From: Bacteroides sp. OF04-15BH | GTDB lineage: Bacteria; Bacteroidota; Bacteroidia; Bacteroidales; Bacteroidaceae | DNA: 56,203 bases | Reading direction: 5' to 3' | Assembly: GCF_003477995.1 (NCBI RefSeq) | Contig: NZ_QUEM01000025.1 | Location: forward strand, 1-56,203 | Shown: positions 9,881 to 19,733 of the stretch, in pieces | Position numbering within the stretch: the first letter of the stretch is position 1 | How the letters are laid out: every line of letters begins with the position of its first letter | Program-made: the position numbers and the translations under genes | Notes under the pieces: model-generated | Seen by the model: the letters and a program-made list of their open reading frames with translations, nothing else | Databases searched by the model: none | Told to the model about the DNA's origin: nothing

Positions 9881-12568
9881 TTATTGTTTTTCGTAACACT
9901 TGATTCGGGTACCGTCCCAACCCACAGCCATGATGTAGGCTGCCTTTTCGGAATCGGTCTCCGGCCACAATACCTGTGTGAATTTGTATCCTGCATCAGT
10001 ATCTTCGCCAAGACCACCCATAGAGATGCGCAGCAGATTGCCTTCGGCATCGTAGGTCTCAAAGGCCACGGCATTCTTCCATACGTCGTGCGATACCTTG
10101 ATGCGCTTGGCATCGCCGGCCGGCACTACAGTGCAGCCTTCGCCCACAGAGGCTCCTTCGAGCGGCAATTTGTCACGATAGATTTTCCAGTTACGGGCCG
10201 AAATGTAATTGATTTCGCCCTGTGGTTTCGGATATCCCTTCTGGGCTACATACTCACGCAACTCGCTGATCATGCCTTCGCTGATCTTCAGCCAGGCTGC
10301 TCCGTAGTCTTCGATAAAGGCATTGATCGGACGCAGCATACCGGCCTTTTCGAAGAAGTCCAGGAAGTCGAGACCGGTAGAATCACATACCAAACGCATG
10401 AAGCGCATCTGGTGCATACCGTTGCTCATGTTGCTGTCGTCGTCCTTGCGCAGGGCTTCAATCACCTTGCCGAATACGTTAGGAGACACCTTGGCTTCCT
10501 GACAATAAAGCTGGAGCTGCCAGAACGGAACAAGTTTTACAAAATGGTCGAAGTTACGGGTCAACACAGTGGTGTCCTGACCCAGAGTGTTTCCGGCATA
10601 GTCTTGGTTCTTGACCACCTTCTCGTTGTACTGAGAACCGTGATAGTCAGGACCGTCGGCCAGCTGCCAGCTCACACCCTTGCGCACGTTCTCCTCGAGG
10701 TAAGTGTTGAAACGTCCGCCACGCAGACCGCTGTAATCGTTCACACCACTCTGCTCTGATTCCAGACGGTGATATCCCTTGCCAAGCTTGTGCTCTACCC
10801 AAGAAGAATAGATATTGTTGGTGGTTTCGCCACAACCTACCCACTTCAATCCCGGAGTAACCTGGTTCACATGACCCAGCTCATGACCGAAGCCCCAAGG
10901 CTCAAAATTGCTTGGAGTCATCCATCCGGACAGGGAATTATCATGAGCGGCAGCTCCCACACCGTCGGCAAACATAAAGCCGCTCCAAACGACACGGGCA
11001 AACTGACGGTTCTTAGGCTCCTTGCCCAACAGACCCATGATGTCGCGCTCATAGTAGATGGTACTGTCGCTCAACAAGGCCAGCTCGACAGCATTCTCCG
11101 GACAGTACTGCTTGAAGCGGGCTGTCGGATAAGCCACCTGGATGCGTTTGGTACGCAGGTCGATGATGTCTGACTTGGCGTTCTTCAACAAATTAATCCA
11201 GTCTTCGTTGGTATCGCCGCGCTCCAGATCGAAGTAACCGTTCTCTGTAGCCATCGCAAAGTGAATCTTCACCGGAGAGGCTGTCTGGTAATTGGCGGTA
11301 TAATAAGAGATGTAACCGTTACCGCGGTTCTTCGGATTGATGATATTCACACCGTTCTTGAGCGGATAAGCGCTCTCGCTCTGCGGCTCTCCTTCGTAAG
11401 CACGACCGAAATTCTTGATTTTCAGGGAAACCTCGTCCTGACCGATGCCTTCAACAAAGAGCACCAGAGGCTTGCCTGCCTCAAAATAGATACCGGTAGG
11501 ATTCTCATAAGCATTATAGGTATTGACCTTCAGACGAGAAGACAAGGTTGACAACGGCTCGTAGGCATCGAACGAAGCGATGCGGTATTTTGATTCGGCA
11601 TAATCCGGATTTGCCAGCACGTAGCTCACGAGCATGCGCACGTAATTGTTTTCAATCTGAGCAGCCATCTCCTCGTCCACCTCTGGTTTCAGACGGGTGC
11701 ACAACGGATCCTCGAAATAGGCAGAGAACAACTGGTCCAGTTCGTGATTCCGCTCATAAAAAGCCATCTCGGCACAGCTGGCATAGTTTCCGTAACCGCT
11801 GAGCACCTCAATGCGGACTGATGACACATTGTCTACACCGTTCTCGCCCAGATCAATAGACGAAGCTGCCGATGACTGACCCAAATCCTTCTGGGCAACC
11901 AACTTGAAGTCTGTAGGATTGTCTTGGGTGGCGCAATATACATTTACCTTACCGAACACACCGTTCATACCGCCGGACTGACGGGGAGTATAAATCAGAT
12001 AGTCTACGTGTGACGGAGACTTCAGATTATAGGTCAGTGTCACCGGGAACTGTGTGCCGCTGTATGGAGAATGGTAAAGAGTGGACACATTACCGTCGTA
12101 AGAACGGGAAATATCCTCGCCGGGCTGGAACTGGCTGGCTACAGCAGAACCGATCTGAAGCTGCGTGTCGCTGGGCAGTTCGTTGGCCGAAGTGTTTCCT
12201 GACTGAAGAACCACAATCTCGTGAGAGCAGGTACCGTCGGCCGAAGTGAGCGTCAGTTTTCCGGTACGGGCATCGGGCTGTCCGTTATAACCCACCAGGA
12301 AAGTCAGTTCATCGGCTCCCTGTTTTTTCACTTGCAGCATTTTCTCCGCGTCGGGCGATACCTTTACGGTATAGTCCTGATCTGTAAGCAGAGACAGGTG
12401 AGAAAGTCCCTGATTATATCCCATGGTCACGGTATCCTTATCGGTACGGATCACGGAAACATGCCCTTTGGGAACATTCAGGCGCAAGGGCTCGGCAACC
12501 TGAGCTGCCAGCGGAAAAGAAGTGAAGGCCAGCAAACAGGCCGCAAATGTTTTATATCTGTTTTTCAT
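9881..12568 (-). CDS. Secreted M60-like (enhancin/mucinase) metallopeptidase
   Basis: 895 residues from ATG at 12568; an in-frame TTG at 12580 is less likely. A signal peptide (1-22, ending LAAQ) is followed by a BACON-like Ig domain (about 30-125), an F5/8 type C (discoidin-like, glycan-binding) domain (about 130-275), and the M60-like peptidase domain (about 320-780). Zinc ligands are H562 and H566 in HELGH, with E581 in GCGETTNN as the likely third ligand (gluzincin layout). Known relatives in gut Bacteroides cleave O-glycosylated mucins, so a role in mucin or glycoprotein breakdown is inferred. It starts only 16 nt after the LRR gene's stop and is probably co-transcribed with it. Confidence 0.9.
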   Translation of the reverse strand: MKNRYKTFAACLLAFTSFPLAAQVAEPLRLNVPKGHVSVIRTDKDTVTMGYNQGLSHLSLLTDQDYTVKVSPDAEKMLQVKKQGADELTFLVGYNGQPDARTGKLTLTSADGTCSHEIVVLQSGNTSANELPSDTQLQIGSAVASQFQPGEDISRSYDGNVSTLYHSPYSGTQFPVTLTYNLKSPSHVDYLIYTPRQSGGMNGVFGKVNVYCATQDNPTDFKLVAQKDLGQSSAASSIDLGENGVDNVSSVRIEVLSGYGNYASCAEMAFYERNHELDQLFSAYFEDPLCTRLKPEVDEEMAAQIENNYVRMLVSYVLANPDYAESKYRIASFDAYEPLSTLSSRLKVNTYNAYENPTGIYFEAGKPLVLFVEGIGQDEVSLKIKNFGRAYEGEPQSESAYPLKNGVNIINPKNRGNGYISYYTANYQTASPVKIHFAMATENGYFDLERGDTNEDWINLLKNAKSDIIDLRTKRIQVAYPTARFKQYCPENAVELALLSDSTIYYERDIMGLLGKEPKNRQFARVVWSGFMFADGVGAAAHDNSLSGWMTPSNFEPWGFGHELGHVNQVTPGLKWVGCGETTNNIYSSWVEHKLGKGYHRLESEQSGVNDYSGLRGGRFNTYLEENVRKGVSWQLADGPDYHGSQYNEKVVKNQDYAGNTLGQDTTVLTRNFDHFVKLVPFWQLQLYCQEAKVSPNVFGKVIEALRKDDDSNMSNGMHQMRFMRLVCDSTGLDFLDFFEKAGMLRPINAFIEDYGAAWLKISEGMISELREYVAQKGYPKPQGEINYISARNWKIYRDKLPLEGASVGEGCTVVPAGDAKRIKVSHDVWKNAVAFETYDAEGNLLRISMGGLGEDTDAGYKFTQVLWPETDSEKAAYIMAVGWDGTRIKCYEKQ

Positions 12569-12584
12569 AATGTGTTTCAATATT

Positions 12585-13985
12585 TTATCTTACAAATACC
12601 TTTTTCTTGTTTACCAAATAAACTCCGGAAGGAAGATTCCAGGTGTGTGTTCCGGAAGACACCTGCTCGGTCAGCACCAAGGAACCGTCGGCACGAAGCA
12701 CGGTAACCGATGTCGGACGGGCACACGCAACCGTCAGTTGCTGCTTGCCCGCAGAAATCGTGCAGTCTGCATCCTGAGTGGCATCATGCACACCGGTAGA
12801 AGAACCCACCTGAATACCGTCAATCTGCATCACGAAATCGGGATAAAGCGAAGAAGTCACGTCACAGCAGACAGCTCCCACCGGTTCATTGAAGATAAAG
12901 CCTACTCCTCCGCGGGCATTTTCATAAGAGCCTTCGGGCAGCGGATTGCCGTTCTCCTTATATTTCCAAACCACCTCCGGATTAAGCTGAGCACCCCAGG
13001 CATTGCGATACAGCAGAGAGTCCAGTTTCAAAGTCTCTCCCACCGGTACCGAAACATTCAGGTTATAGGTCTGCTGCGGTGATACCGATACGGTAAGACT
13101 GCCCGAAGGTGTCGGGAATGAATTGTAGGTCAAAGCATTGCCTGCCACAAAGAAGTTTTCCAGAGTCAGACGGGTGGCACGTGAAATGCCGACACTCTTC
13201 AGTTGGTTGTTTTCGGCAACCAGACCTTCCAGAGCCTCCTGGGCATTCAAATCCAGATTAGTCAACTGGTTGTCCGACAGCCAGAGCTGCTTCAATCCGG
13301 TATTCTGCTTCAAATCCAGTTCCTGCAATTCGTTCTTCGAAACATAAACTTCCTCAACCGAAGCAGGCAGAGTGATTGTAGAGAGTGTTCCTTCCTGAGC
13401 GATGCAGACCTTCAGATCCGAATAATTGGTTGCATTGAAACGGTTCATCTGGGTCTGTGCCAGATTGATATAGGCCAACTGAGGAGCGCTGGTCAAGGTC
13501 AGTGTAGTCAAAGGATTCTGTGCCACATTCAGGCGTTCCAGCTCCTTATTGGTCTGCAAAGACAGGCTTTTCAGCTGGTTGCGCTGGCAGGACAGTTCCT
13601 GAAGCTGAGTATTGGTGTAAAGAGAAAGCATGCTAAGGTTGTTGTCATTACAAACCAGAGTCTCCAGGTTTTTCAGGCCGGCAACATTCAGCTGGCTCAG
13701 CATATTTCCACTGCAATAAAGCTGGGTAATGGTCTGCTCACTGTTCACCTGCAATGTTTTTCCGGCAACAGGAATCTCCAGAAAGTCTCCCGTAAAACGC
13801 ACTTCCTGCCGGGTAGTCTCATCGTCGTCCCACATCACCGTGGCGCGCACACCGGCATTCACAGCCAATGACAAGACCTCTCCTGTCGGTTTATCCGTAA
13901 CCACAGAAAAACCATCGGCATAAAGTGGAGAGCCAAAAGCAGTCAGTAAAACTGCTGCAAAAAGATTTTTACTATAAATATTCAT
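12585..13985 (-). CDS. Secreted leucine-rich-repeat protein with C-terminal sorting-like domain
   Basis: 466 residues. A signal peptide (1-23) and a short beta domain are followed by about ten 21-residue LRRs (about 85-285; repeats such as LETLVCNDNNLSMLSLYTN and LKQLWLSDNQLTNLDLN). An Ig-like region follows (about 295-390), then a C-terminal beta domain ending in SGVYLVNKKKVFVR, which resembles the C-terminal domain of surface-targeted Bacteroidetes proteins. LRRs of this kind usually bind other proteins or glycoproteins. It is the first gene of an operon with the M60 peptidase, so it may help hold the substrate or the cell at mucin. A near-consensus -7 box (TACTTTCG on the minus strand, 14021-14028) lies upstream. 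Confidence 0.8.
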   Translation of the reverse strand: MNIYSKNLFAAVLLTAFGSPLYADGFSVVTDKPTGEVLSLAVNAGVRATVMWDDDETTRQEVRFTGDFLEIPVAGKTLQVNSEQTITQLYCSGNMLSQLNVAGLKNLETLVCNDNNLSMLSLYTNTQLQELSCQRNQLKSLSLQTNKELERLNVAQNPLTTLTLTSAPQLAYINLAQTQMNRFNATNYSDLKVCIAQEGTLSTITLPASVEEVYVSKNELQELDLKQNTGLKQLWLSDNQLTNLDLNAQEALEGLVAENNQLKSVGISRATRLTLENFFVAGNALTYNSFPTPSGSLTVSVSPQQTYNLNVSVPVGETLKLDSLLYRNAWGAQLNPEVVWKYKENGNPLPEGSYENARGGVGFIFNEPVGAVCCDVTSSLYPDFVMQIDGIQVGSSTGVHDATQDADCTISAGKQQLTVACARPTSVTVLRADGSLVLTEQVSSGTHTWNLPSGVYLVNKKKVFVR

Positions 13986-14227
13986 AACGAATTAATCATT
14001 TAGTTTTGTTTAGTAACATTCGAAAGTAAGGAAATTTAAATTAAACTCATAATCGGCAAATTGAAAGCAAACGAGATTTTGTTCTTTTTAACCAAAGAGA
14101 GACAACCTTAACGACTTCAACGCCAATTAGAACATCCTGACCGCAAAAAATAAAACCGGAAGCAGATTTGCAGAATACAGTTTTTTTTACCATATTGCCA
14201 CCGCTAAAAAAACAATTGAAAAGACCC

Positions 14228-14656
14228 ATGTACGTAAAAGAAATCACAAACCCCAACGAACAGGATATACAAAGCCTGAAAAGGCTCTTACAGACACTCA
14301 GCAGCAACTGCACCTTTTCGGACGAGAAACTGAAACAGCTGATTCAGGCGGAAGAAAGTCATCTGTATGGCTTGTACGACGAAGAATCACAGACACTTGC
14401 AGGCTGTTGCTGCCTGGGTATTTACTATAGCATCACCGGCAAAAAGGCCTGCCTCGAGGATGTGACCGTACTGCCGGAATTCCAGGGCAAGGGCGGAGGA
14501 CGCATGCTGGTGGCATACGCCACCGAAGAGGCCCGCAAACTGCAGGCCGAACAGATGATGTTTACTTCTAAACCAACCCGCATTCAGGCCAACAAACTGT
14601 ATCAGAAAATGGGATTCCCCCAAAAGGAAACAAACGTTTATCTGAAGAAATGGTAG
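14228..14656 (+). CDS. GNAT family N-acetyltransferase
   Basis: 142 residues from ATG at 14228 (MYVKEITNPNEQDIQ); the longer frame from 14168 lacks support. The acetyl-CoA loop is seen as FQGKGGGRMLV (R/QxxGxG/A type), preceded by the beta-4 strand KACLEDVTVLPE. The C-terminal ANKLYQKMGFPQKETNVY is the usual GNAT ending. The substrate is unknown. It is followed by the lysS promoter and is a separate unit. Confidence 0.85.
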   Translation: MYVKEITNPNEQDIQSLKRLLQTLSSNCTFSDEKLKQLIQAEESHLYGLYDEESQTLAGCCCLGIYYSITGKKACLEDVTVLPEFQGKGGGRMLVAYATEEARKLQAEQMMFTSKPTRIQANKLYQKMGFPQKETNVYLKKW

Positions 14657-14750
14657 GGCCAAAATCGCCGAAAAAAGCAATCAAATAACAAATAAATACA
14701 TTCTGATATACATTTTTATATAGGAAATACAGCAACAAATACGAAAATCA

Positions 14751-14781
14751 TTGCCTTGCTCGGAAAACTTTTGTATTTTTG
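14751..14781 (+). promoter_or_regulatory. lysS promoter
   Basis: TTGC at 14751-14754, a 19-bp spacer, then TATTTTTG at 14774-14781 fit the Bacteroidetes -33/-7 pattern. The -7 box is 27 nt upstream of the lysS ATG. Confidence 0.65.
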
Positions 14782-14808
14782 CGATTAAATACAGAAATTG
14801 TAACGATC

Positions 14809-16539
14809 ATGAATATTTTAGAATTAAGTGAACAGGAAATCGTAAGACGTAACAATCTGAATGAAATGCGCGCTTTGGGCATCGACCCGTATCCGGCTGC
14901 CGAATACCCAACAAACGCCTTCTCAACAGATATACGCAATGAATTCTGCGAAACCGATGAACCAAGAGAAGTATGCATCGCCGGCCGTATGATGAGCCGA
15001 CGCATCATGGGTAAGGCTTCCTTCATCGAACTTCAAGACTCAAAAGGACGCATCCAGGTGTATATCACTCGCGATGATATCTGCCCGGGCGAAAACAAGG
15101 ATATGTATACCACTGTCTTCAAGAAGCTGCTCGACTTGGGCGACTTTGTCGGCGTCAAGGGATTCGTATTCAAGACACAGACCGGAGAGATCAGTGTGCA
15201 TGCCAAAGAACTGACCGTTCTGGCAAAAAGCATCAAGCCGCTGCCTATCGTAAAGACCAAGGACGGCGAGGTGTATGACTCTTTCGATGATCCTGAATTG
15301 AGATACAGACAGCGTTATGTGGACCTGGTGGTAAATCAGGGTGTGAAGGAAACCTTCCTGAAGAGATCCAAGATCTTCAAGTCTATGAGAGACTTCTTCG
15401 ACAAGGACGGTTACACTGAGGTGGAAACTCCGATCCTGCAGTCTATCCCGGGTGGTGCCTCTGCACGTCCGTTCATCACACATCACAATGCGCTGGACAT
15501 CGACCTGTATATGCGTATTGCCTGCGAGCTGTATCTGAAGAAACTGATTGTGGGCGGATTTGAGGGTGTATACGAATTCTCAAAGAATTTCCGCAACGAG
15601 GGTATGGACCGCAATCACAATCCGGAGTTCACCTGCATGGAGCTGTACGTTTCCTACAAGGATATCTACTGGATGATGGATTACACCGAAAAACTGTTGG
15701 AAAAGATTGCTCTCGACGTAAACGGTACTACTCAGGTTAAGGTGGGTGACAACATCATCGACTTCAAGGCTCCTTACAAGCGCATCACCATTCTGGACGC
15801 TATCAAGGAGAAGACAGGATATGACCTGAACGGCAAGAGCGAAGAGGAAATCCGTGAGGTTTGCAAGGCTCTGAAACTGGAAGAGGTGGACGAGACCTTC
15901 GGTAAGGGTAAGATGATTGATGAAATCTTCGGCGAATTCTGCGAAGGAACTTTCATCCAGCCTACTTTCATCACAGACTATCCTATTGAAATGTCTCCGC
16001 TGACCAAGAAGCACCGCAACAATCCGGAACTGACCGAGCGCTTTGAGCTGATGGTTAACGGTAAGGAGCTGGCAAATGCATACTCTGAGCTGAACGACCC
16101 GATCGATCAGGAGGAGCGCTTCCAGGAGCAGTTGCGCCTGAGCGAAAAGGGAGACGACGAGGCCATGTTCATCGACCAGGATTTCCTGCGCGCCCTGCAA
16201 TATGGTATGCCAAACCTGGCTGGTATCGGTATCGGTATGGACCGTCTGACCATGCTGCTCACCGGACAGACTACCATTCAGGAAGTTCTGTTCTTCCCGC
16301 AAATGCGTCCGGAAAAGAAAATCCCGAAAGACGCTCCGCGTGAATATGTAGCAATCGGTGTGCCCGAAGAAATCGTTCCTGTGCTGCAAAAGGCCGGATA
16401 TAATCTGGTAAATGACCTGAAAGACGGCAATCCGCAAAAGATTCAGCAGCAGATTGGCGATATCATTAAGAAATACAAATTAGAGATGAACAAGCCTTCC
16501 GTAAACGACATCGCGGAATGGGTGGAGAAACTGAAATAA
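14809..16539 (+). CDS. lysS: Lysyl-tRNA synthetase, class II
   Basis: 576 residues from ATG at 14809 (MNILELSEQEIVRRNNLNEMRALG). It charges tRNA-Lys in the cytoplasm. An N-terminal OB-fold anticodon-binding domain (about 50-160; GRMMSRRIMGKASFIELQDSKG) is followed by the class II core: motif 1 near FFDKDGYTEVETPILQ, motif 2 as FSKNFRNEGMDRNHNPEFT, and motif 3 as GIGIGMDRLTML. A C-terminal extension of about 75 residues beyond motif 3 (helical, ending DIAEWVEKLK) is seen in Bacteroidetes LysS proteins. gpsA begins 10 nt downstream. Confidence 0.97.
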   Translation: MNILELSEQEIVRRNNLNEMRALGIDPYPAAEYPTNAFSTDIRNEFCETDEPREVCIAGRMMSRRIMGKASFIELQDSKGRIQVYITRDDICPGENKDMYTTVFKKLLDLGDFVGVKGFVFKTQTGEISVHAKELTVLAKSIKPLPIVKTKDGEVYDSFDDPELRYRQRYVDLVVNQGVKETFLKRSKIFKSMRDFFDKDGYTEVETPILQSIPGGASARPFITHHNALDIDLYMRIACELYLKKLIVGGFEGVYEFSKNFRNEGMDRNHNPEFTCMELYVSYKDIYWMMDYTEKLLEKIALDVNGTTQVKVGDNIIDFKAPYKRITILDAIKEKTGYDLNGKSEEEIREVCKALKLEEVDETFGKGKMIDEIFGEFCEGTFIQPTFITDYPIEMSPLTKKHRNNPELTERFELMVNGKELANAYSELNDPIDQEERFQEQLRLSEKGDDEAMFIDQDFLRALQYGMPNLAGIGIGMDRLTMLLTGQTTIQEVLFFPQMRPEKKIPKDAPREYVAIGVPEEIVPVLQKAGYNLVNDLKDGNPQKIQQQIGDIIKKYKLEMNKPSVNDIAEWVEKLK

Positions 16540-16549
16540 AAAAAACATC

Positions 16550-17545
16550 ATGGAGAATTGCGGAACCATAGCAATCATGGGTGGCGGTAGCTGGGCTACC
16601 GCCATAGCCAAGATGATGCTGGAGCAAAACGACTCCATTTATTGGTATATGCGACGGGACGACCGCATTGAGGAGTTCCGTCGCCTGGGCCATAACCCGG
16701 CTTATCTTACCAGTGTTCATTTCGATGTCGACCGTATCCATTTCTCTTCTGATATTAATAAGGTAGTGGAGAACTCCGATACACTGATTTTCGTCACTCC
16801 GTCGCCTTACCTGAAAAGTCATCTGAAAAAACTGAAAGTGAAACTCAGAGACAAGTTCATCGTGACGGCTATCAAAGGTATTGTACCCGATGAGAATCTG
16901 GTTTGCTCAGAATATTTCCATCAGGTATATAATGTGCCCGACGAGAATCTGGCCGTGCTCGGAGGACCGAGCCACGCGGAAGAGGTGGCGATGGACCGAC
17001 TCACCTATCTGACAATCGGCTGCTCGGACCTGAAAAAGGCGCAGTGTTTTGCCGACATGATGGCCAGTCAGTACGTAAAGACCAAGATCAGTGCCGACGT
17101 GATTGGTATTGAATACGCCTCGGTACTGAAGAATGTCTATGCCATCGCTTCGGGTATCTGCAACGGACTGAAGTATGGCGACAATTTCCAGGCGGTGCTG
17201 ATTGCCAATGCCGTGCAGGAAATGAAACGCTTTCTCAAGACTGTGCACCCCATTGAACGAAGCCTGATTGACTCCGTTTATCTGGGTGACTTGCTCGTGA
17301 CCGGCTATTCCAACTTCAGCCGCAACCGGGTATTCGGAACTATGATTGGAAAAGGATATAGTGTGAAAAGCGCACAAATCGAAATGGAAATGATAGCAGA
17401 GGGTTATTATGGAACCAAGTGCATGAAGGACCTGAACCGCCATCTGCACGTGAATATGCCTATATTGGACGCGGTCTATAATATATTATACGAGCGCATT
17501 TCCCCTAGTATTGAGATTAAACTGTTAACAGATTCATTCAGATAA
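16550..17545 (+). CDS. gpsA: NAD(P)H-dependent glycerol-3-phosphate dehydrogenase
   Basis: 331 residues, typical length. It reduces dihydroxyacetone phosphate to glycerol-3-phosphate for phospholipid synthesis. The Rossmann nucleotide-binding loop is MGGGSWATAIAKM near the N-terminus. The catalytic lysine region is in EYASVLKNVYAIASGICNGLKYGDN, here given only by its start EYASVLKNVYAIASG, and LGGPSHAEEV is another family signature. It follows lysS by 10 nt and precedes pgi by 29 nt, so it is probably co-transcribed with both. Confidence 0.95.
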   Translation: MENCGTIAIMGGGSWATAIAKMMLEQNDSIYWYMRRDDRIEEFRRLGHNPAYLTSVHFDVDRIHFSSDINKVVENSDTLIFVTPSPYLKSHLKKLKVKLRDKFIVTAIKGIVPDENLVCSEYFHQVYNVPDENLAVLGGPSHAEEVAMDRLTYLTIGCSDLKKAQCFADMMASQYVKTKISADVIGIEYASVLKNVYAIASGICNGLKYGDNFQAVLIANAVQEMKRFLKTVHPIERSLIDSVYLGDLLVTGYSNFSRNRVFGTMIGKGYSVKSAQIEMEMIAEGYYGTKCMKDLNRHLHVNMPILDAVYNILYERISPSIEIKLLTDSFR

Positions 17546-17574
17546 CAATATACTTATTTTAAAGTGTAAGAAAT

Positions 17575-18924
17575 ATGAAAAATATTCAATTAGACATCAC
17601 AAAAGCAACTCAGTTTCTGAGCAACGATGCAATTGCAGCATTCGAACCACAGGTTAAGGCAGCACAAGAAGCTCTTGAGAATGGAACTTGTCCGGGAAAC
17701 GATTTTCTGGGATGGTTGCACTTACCTTCTTCCATTACCAAGGAGTTTATCAATGAGCTGAACGCTACCGCTCAGGTAATCCGTGAGAATTGCGACGTGG
17801 TGGTTGTGGCAGGTATCGGCGGCAGCTATCTGGGCGCAAGAGCCGTAATCGAGGCTCTGAGCAACAGCTTCCAGTGGTTGCTGAACGACAAGAAGAACCC
17901 TGTCATCTTGTTTGCAGGTAACAACATCGGTGAGGACTATCTGGCAGAATTGAGCGACTATCTGAAGGACAAGAAATTCGGTGTCATCAACATCTCCAAG
18001 AGTGGTACTACTACCGAAACCGCTTTGGCGTTCCGTCTGTTGAAGAAGCAGTGTGAAGACCAGAGAGGAAAAGAAGAGGCCAAGAAGGTCATCGTGGCGA
18101 TTACAGACGCCAAGAAGGGTGCCGCACGCACTACAGCCGACAAAGAGGGTTACAAGAGCTTCATCATCCCGGACAACGTGGGTGGACGTTTCTCTGTACT
18201 GACTCCGGTAGGTTTGCTGCCGATTGCCATTGCCGGATTCGACATTGAGCAGCTGGTTGCCGGTGCTGCCGATATGGAAAAGGCTACCGCTCCTGAAGTT
18301 CCATTCCTGGAGAACCCTTCAGCCGTTTATGCAGCTTGCAGAAATGCCCTGTATCAGAGCGGCAAGAAGATTGAGATATTGGTGAACTACCAGCCTAAGC
18401 TGCACTTCATGAACGAATGGTGGAAGCAGCTGTACGGCGAATCTGAAGGAAAAGACGGCAAGGGCATCTTCCCGGCAGCTGTTGATTTCACTACCGACCT
18501 GCACTCTATGGGTCAGTGGATTCAGGAAGGCGAGCGCACCATCTTCGAAACAGTTATCAGCATTGAGTCATCAAAGCACACTCTGCTCTTCCCGAGCGAC
18601 GAAGAGAATCTGGACGGTCTGAACTTCCTGGCCGGAAAGAGAATCGACGAAGTGAACAAGATGGCCGAGCTGGGTACTCAGCTGGCTCACGTAGACGGTG
18701 GCGTGCCTAACATGCGTCTGTCTGTACCGGTTCTGAATGAATACTATCTGGGACAGATCATCTACTTCTTCGAGAAGGCTTGCGGTATCAGCGGAAACCT
18801 GCTGGGTGTAAACACCTTCAACCAGCCGGGTGTAGAGGCATACAAGAAGAACATGTTTGCCCTGCTGAACAAACCGGGCTACGAGAAGGAAAGCGAAGCT
18901 ATCCAGGCAAGACTGAACAAATAA
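17575..18924 (+). CDS. pgi: Glucose-6-phosphate isomerase
   Basis: 449 residues, the size of the shorter bacterial Pgi form. It interconverts glucose-6-phosphate and fructose-6-phosphate. [15 protein letters not shown] and [15 protein letters not shown] form the phosphosugar-binding SIS domains, and [16 protein letters not shown] is the C-terminal signature with the conserved QPGVE. A 29-nt gap from gpsA and an 11-nt gap to the HAD gene suggest one operon for translation, lipid precursor and sugar metabolism. Confidence 0.97.
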   Translation: MKNIQLDITKATQFLSNDAIAAFEPQVKAAQEALENGTCPGNDFLGWLHLPSSITKEFINELNATAQVIRENCDVVVVAGIGGSYLGARAVIEALSNSFQWLLNDKKNPVILFAGNNIGEDYLAELSDYLKDKKFGVINISKSGTTTETALAFRLLKKQCEDQRGKEEAKKVIVAITDAKKGAARTTADKEGYKSFIIPDNVGGRFSVLTPVGLLPIAIAGFDIEQLVAGAADMEKATAPEVPFLENPSAVYAACRNALYQSGKKIEILVNYQPKLHFMNEWWKQLYGESEGKDGKGIFPAAVDFTTDLHSMGQWIQEGERTIFETVISIESSKHTLLFPSDEENLDGLNFLAGKRIDEVNKMAELGTQLAHVDGGVPNMRLSVPVLNEYYLGQIIYFFEKACGISGNLLGVNTFNQPGVEAYKKNMFALLNKPGYEKESEAIQARLNK

Positions 18925-18935
18925 TCAAGATAACC

Positions 18936-19664
18936 ATGTTCGAAAAAGAGAGAGAACAATATCTTACCTCCAACGGCTTTGAGACTACCCGTCTCAAAGC
19001 CGTCTTATTTGATATGGACGGAGTGCTCTTTGACTCGATGCCGAATCACGCATACGCCTGGAGCCACGCCATGACACAGTTCGGACTCAAGATGAGTCCG
19101 GAGGAGGCTTATATGCACGAAGGAAGAACCGGAAACGGTACCATCAACCTGCTGACCCAAAAATACTGGGGACGCGATGCCACCGAAGAGGAACTGGATG
19201 AAATCTATCAGGCCAAGGCAGATGTGTTCAACATGCGTGAGGAAGCTCCCGAAATGCCGGGCGCCAAAGACATGCTGTATGCCGTGAAAGAGGCAGGATG
19301 CCAACCGGTGCTGGTTACCGGTTCGGGACAGCTCTCGCTGATAGACCGTCTGAACAAACATTTTCCGGGCATCTTTACCAAAGACAAGATGGTGACGAGC
19401 TTTGACGTGAAATATGGCAAGCCTAATCCCGAGCCTTACCTTATGGGCCTGAAAAAGGCTGGTGTGGAACCTTGGGAAGGTATTGTCGTAGAAAATGCCC
19501 CACTGGGTGTAGAAGCCGGTGTGGCTGCCAAGATATTTACCATTGCCGTAAATACCGGTCCCCTGCCCGACCAGGTACTTCTGGATGCCGGTGCCAACCT
19601 TCTGTTTCATTCCATGCAGGAATTGAGAGACAACTGGGAAGAAATTCACCGCACCTTTATCTAA
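18936..19664 (+). CDS. HAD-family hydrolase, beta-phosphoglucomutase-like
   Basis: 242 residues from ATG at 18936. The HAD nucleophile motif is D26/D28 in FDMDGVLFDSMP. Motif II is VLVTGSGQ, the conserved lysine is in YGKPNPEPYLMG, and motif IV is ENAPLGVEAG. The helical cap between motifs I and II (C2-type alpha cap) and the sequence ENAPLGVEA are typical of beta-phosphoglucomutase-like phosphatases, so it may act on a sugar phosphate. Its place behind pgi supports that, but the substrate is not shown. A terminator follows at once. Confidence 0.85.
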   Translation: MFEKEREQYLTSNGFETTRLKAVLFDMDGVLFDSMPNHAYAWSHAMTQFGLKMSPEEAYMHEGRTGNGTINLLTQKYWGRDATEEELDEIYQAKADVFNMREEAPEMPGAKDMLYAVKEAGCQPVLVTGSGQLSLIDRLNKHFPGIFTKDKMVTSFDVKYGKPNPEPYLMGLKKAGVEPWEGIVVENAPLGVEAGVAAKIFTIAVNTGPLPDQVLLDAGANLLFHSMQELRDNWEEIHRTFI

Positions 19665-19667
19665 AAC

Positions 19668-19702
19668 AAAAAAATCAGGCAAGAATCCTTGCCTGATTTT
19701 TT
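19668..19702 (+). terminator. Terminator of the lysS-gpsA-pgi-HAD operon
   Basis: ATCAGGCAAG and CTTGCCTGAT form a stem with a short loop, followed by T6. A run of A on the other side means it may also serve the minus-strand gene ending at 19734. Confidence 0.85.
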
Positions 19703-19733
19703 GTTATGTATCTGTTTTAAAAACTGACTGATC

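Noticed and set aside
9719..10759. 346-residue plus-strand frame opposite the M60 gene
   Set aside because: It overlaps the antisense of a metallopeptidase with a complete HELGH motif and begins in the terminator/repeat region without a ribosome-binding site.
14047..14313. 88-residue minus-strand frame
   Set aside because: It overlaps the start of the GNAT gene and has no family or signal features beyond hydrophobic runs caused by AT-rich bases.
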